Assembly (NCBI GenBank): GCA_038363925.1
Contig: JAQQWL010000005.1
Coordinates: forward strand, 2,542,001 to 2,606,000
DNA length: 64,000 nucleotides
Reading direction: 5' to 3'
Source of the DNA: Apiospora phragmitis
Lineage: Eukaryota; Ascomycota; Sordariomycetes; Amphisphaeriales; Apiosporaceae
Shown: positions 62,114-64,000 of the stretch, piece by piece
Numbering within the stretch: the first letter of the stretch is position 1
Layout: the number at the start of each line of letters is the position of its first letter
Notes under the pieces: model-generated
Seen by the model: only the letters and a program-made list of their open reading frames with translations
What the model was told of the DNA's origin: nothing
The model's database searches: none
Position numbers and translations under genes: made by a program

Positions 62114-62496
62114 CTATTCTCTTTTTTTAATTACTTTATTTTTAAAGCGCCAGGTTTTATAAGTACCCCTACTTCTTATCTTTTTCGAGTTTTTAATAAG
62201 TTCTTTTCTCCCTGCTTTTATTATAATATCTATTTATTATAACGTTTAGTCGTATTAAAAAACGTCGCGTTTTTCGCTTTCGTATTAAAAAAATAAAATA
62301 GTATAACGCTTTAGCCCTTACTTTATTTCGTAATTCTATAGAAATACCGGACGGTTATTTTTATTAAGTTCGTTATAAATTAAAATACCGCGTTTCGTTA
62401 AACGATTCCTCTCGTTACCTTTTTTATATTATAAACTATTAATTTAGTTACGATATATATTTTTCGATATTTACCCTCCTTACTACCGCGGAGTAG

Positions 62497-62760
62497 AACG
62501 CTAAACTTAAGGCGGAAATCGAAGCGCTAGAGGATAAGGTCTCCCGTCTTCGCAAACAGAAAAAGCTTTGGTTCGACAAAATAACCCGGGCTATCCGTCG
62601 GGGTATTTCGAGCATAGAAAAGTTAGAGCGTATCGAACGTGAGGAGGCCGAGGAGGAGGCTCGTCGTAAGGTAACGGCCGAACCGTCGCCTAAAATTACT
62701 CCTATGCTATTATCGGGCTTTTTTTCGATTAGGACGAGGTGTACCCTAACGTCCCGTTAA
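62497..62760 (+). CDS. Accessory antisense frame of element V2, open for 87 codons
   Basis: After a TAG at 62494-62496 (Gln/Trp-compatible) the plus strand is open to the TAA at 62758-62760. It encodes a highly charged coiled coil: A-K-L-K-A-E-I-E-A-L-E, S-R-L-R-K-Q-K-K-L-W-F-D-K, R-A-I-R-R-G-I-S-S-I, L-E-R-I-E-R-E-E-A-E-E-E-A-R-R-K, then a Pro/Ser-rich tail. It is antisense to V2 pol and located between pol and the 3' LTR. The N-terminal part upstream (62,280-62,490) is RIPed. No known catalytic motif is seen. Best viewed as the best-preserved part of an element-encoded accessory protein, not a host gene; expression is doubtful because the upstream part is broken. Confidence 0.55.
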   Translation, partial: NAKLKAEIEALEDKVSRLRKQKKLWFDKITRAIRRGISSIEKLERIEREEAEEEARRKVTAEPSPKITPMLLSGFFSIRTRCTLTSR

Positions 62761-64000
62761 AACCGTCGCTATTAGCCGAGTTTAGGGTTATTTTTTAAAC
62801 TTTTAAAGTTTTTTAATAGCGTTTTTTAAGTATCTTTTAAGTTTTTAAGTATTATTTTTTAATAAATATCTTTTTTATTAAACGAAGTATTAAAACCCTC
62901 GCCCTCTTTTTTATTTATCGATAACTTTCTCGATTTCGTACTCGTGCTAATCTGTTTTGACTTCTAGTTATATATTGATTTTCGTATTTTCAGGGGCTGG
63001 TTCGAGTAATAAGATATGAAATATAGGGTATATCCGTATTGTTTTAAGTAGTAATAATTAGTAATTAGTTTTTAAAATAACTTTTACGATTTTAAATAGT
63101 CTGATTTTTTTAAAGTCTAATTTATCGCTAGGTCGTTTAATTTTAATATTACGTCGTAAGAAGTAAACTTTTTCTCTTTCTTTAAAGGTTAGTTCTTTTA
63201 ACCTTGTTTTATCGGCGTATTTCTTTATCCGTTTTTAAAAAAAAAGTGAGGTCTTATTATAAAATAGTTTAGAGTTTTTTTAGTTTCTCGACTTATATAA
63301 TCGCGGCTGGTGCTAACTCTCTTTTTAAGGGTTGTTTAGTAATCTCCGGGTCGTATTTATAATTCGTTTAAGATAATAAGATGCGCGTAGTTTCGTTATT
63401 TATATTATTATATACGAATTATACTATAAGTAATAGCATTACTTAATTATTTTACTTATAATTAACGTAATATTATAAATATTATTTTAAGGTTTAATTT
63501 ATCCGTTCGGTTTATCCGTTCGTTTAAGGGTAGTAGGCCGTAAATAGCTTATACTTTACGCCTAGCTATATTATAAATAATTTTTAGAACTTGGCGGTAA
63601 ATAATTTATTTCGGTCGGAAATAATCGTTTTCGGCAGCCCGTATTAATTAACGACGGTTTTAAGGAACGTATACGCGAGGTCGCTAGTATCGCTGGATTC
63701 CTTATACGAGAGGAAGTAGGTATACTTCGTGAGCTTATCCGTAATTATTAATATATTATCGTACTCGATTTTAATTAATAGTTCCGTTAATAAGGGTAGC
63801 TTAATAACGAAGTTAAGCGCGATCGTTTTTTATACTTTATTCGGTAATAAAATCGGTTATAATTCCTTATAAGGTTTATACCTAGCGGCCTTAGTTTTAT
63901 TATATAGGTTATATTTATTAATTACTTTAGCTATAAAGGGCTTTAGGTTTTTATAATCGAATTGCTTAGTAATTCGCTTTTAAGTTTTAAAGACTCTTTA

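Larger units (their letters stand above)
16621..64000. other. RIP-mutated AT-rich block made of nested retrotransposons
   Basis: By eye the whole stretch is AT-rich, CpA and TpG are almost missing, TpA is in excess, and former coding frames are cut by TAA/TAG where homologous copies have CAA/CAG or TGG. Changes run both C-to-T and G-to-A along one strand, as RIP produces. GC-rich islands survive only inside LTRs (for example 18,339-18,380, 21,655-21,710, 60,299-60,640). No intact host gene is visible. Occasional open frames of 60-70 codons (for example 25499-25702, 41695-41886) are antisense or out-of-frame to pol/gag and are not genes. Confidence 0.93.
17404..64000 (-). mobile_element. Element O: outermost Ty3/Gypsy chromovirus, interrupted, right end outside window
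   Basis: Left arm: 17404-18315 (3' LTR, purine tract, start of the accessory region). Right arm: 56992 onward, continuing the same sequence after element P. In the right arm the accessory frame lies at about 57,060-57,390 (plus), integrase at about 57,660-58,700 (minus; the I-S-D-R-D motif now reads I-S-N-R-D near 58,200), and reverse transcriptase at about 59,300-60,050, whose Y-L-D-D box is Y-L-D-N (59687-59698). The protease/gag side is split by solo LTR S and by V1 and so runs out of the window. The left TSD candidate is TATAA at 17399-17403; its partner is not in view. It is inactivated by RIP. It is the oldest layer because everything else in the nest lies inside it. Confidence 0.83.
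61498..64000 (-). mobile_element. Element V2: chromovirus inside LTR V1, left part only
   Basis: 3' LTR 61498-62113, pyrimidine tract, open accessory frame 62497-62760 (plus), chromodomain/integrase C-terminus about 62,830-63,140 and integrase core (I-S-D-R-N-K-L-F-T near 63,594-63,627) on the minus strand. The element runs off the right edge. The left TSD should be TTAAG (61493-61497). The accessory region is the least mutated of any copy, suggesting a younger insertion or weaker RIP. Confidence 0.82.

Noticed and set aside
16621..64000. Centromere or telomere proximity
   Set aside because: RIPed chromovirus nests are common in pericentromeric and subtelomeric regions, but no telomeric repeat or other diagnostic sequence is present, so location cannot be inferred.
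1..64000. CRISPR arrays, operons, ribosome binding sites
   Set aside because: The sequence is fungal nuclear DNA; the short repeats seen are LTR-internal arrays and microsatellites without spacer structure.

Overview
The window is filamentous-ascomycete (Pezizomycotina-like) genomic DNA. The evidence is protein genes split by short GT-AG introns with CTRAC-type branch sites, pyrimidine-rich promoters, and a sharp switch at about 16.6 kb into very AT-rich, stop-riddled retrotransposon DNA of the kind left by repeat-induced point mutation (RIP). In that part CpA and TpG are almost absent, and many of the remaining cytosines sit in CpG.

Bases 1-16,600 have ordinary composition and are gene-poor. 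I support a four-exon protein tyrosine phosphatase (266-1359, minus), a two-exon RanBP2-type zinc-finger mini-protein (3345-3621, minus), a Cys-rich gene whose frame shifts twice (7201-7644, plus), a two-exon four-helix MARVEL-like membrane protein (8259-8912, plus) and a three-exon conserved low-complexity protein (13404-15739, plus). Weaker calls are a small secreted-protein candidate (2718-2940, plus) and a 210-codon frame (4772-5404, minus). The stretches 1360-2717, 3622-4771, 5405-7200 and 8913-13403 hold nothing I can defend as a gene. No shared pathway links these genes.

Bases 16,620-64,000 are a nest of Ty3/Gypsy chromovirus elements (gag - protease - reverse transcriptase - RNase H - integrase - chromodomain). 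Matching LTR lengths and 5-bp target-site duplications (TSDs) untangle them. Element O (minus) holds P (plus, 18316-56986, TSD CGTAT). P's 5' LTR holds Q (minus, 18530-49421, TSD TATTA). Q holds R (21124-36549, TSD ATAAG) and U (36883-44633, TSD TAAAC). R holds T (27944-35735, TSD CTTAT). That is five levels deep (O>P>Q>R>T). A plus-strand solo LTR, S (60299-61041), and an LTR-within-LTR insertion, V1/V2 (from 61306), lie in the right arm of O.

Every element is inactivated by stops. Each copy also carries, between pol and its 3' LTR and antisense to pol, the remnant of an accessory frame encoding a coiled-coil protein; the T copy also shows a Cys-cluster remnant in front of the coiled coil. 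The V2 copy is still open for 87 codons. The antisense frame, the layered RIP history recorded by the TSDs, and the mosaic RIP state of solo LTR S are the most interesting signals here. Coordinates of splice sites, LTR ends and TSDs were read by hand; domain extents inside the elements are approximate.
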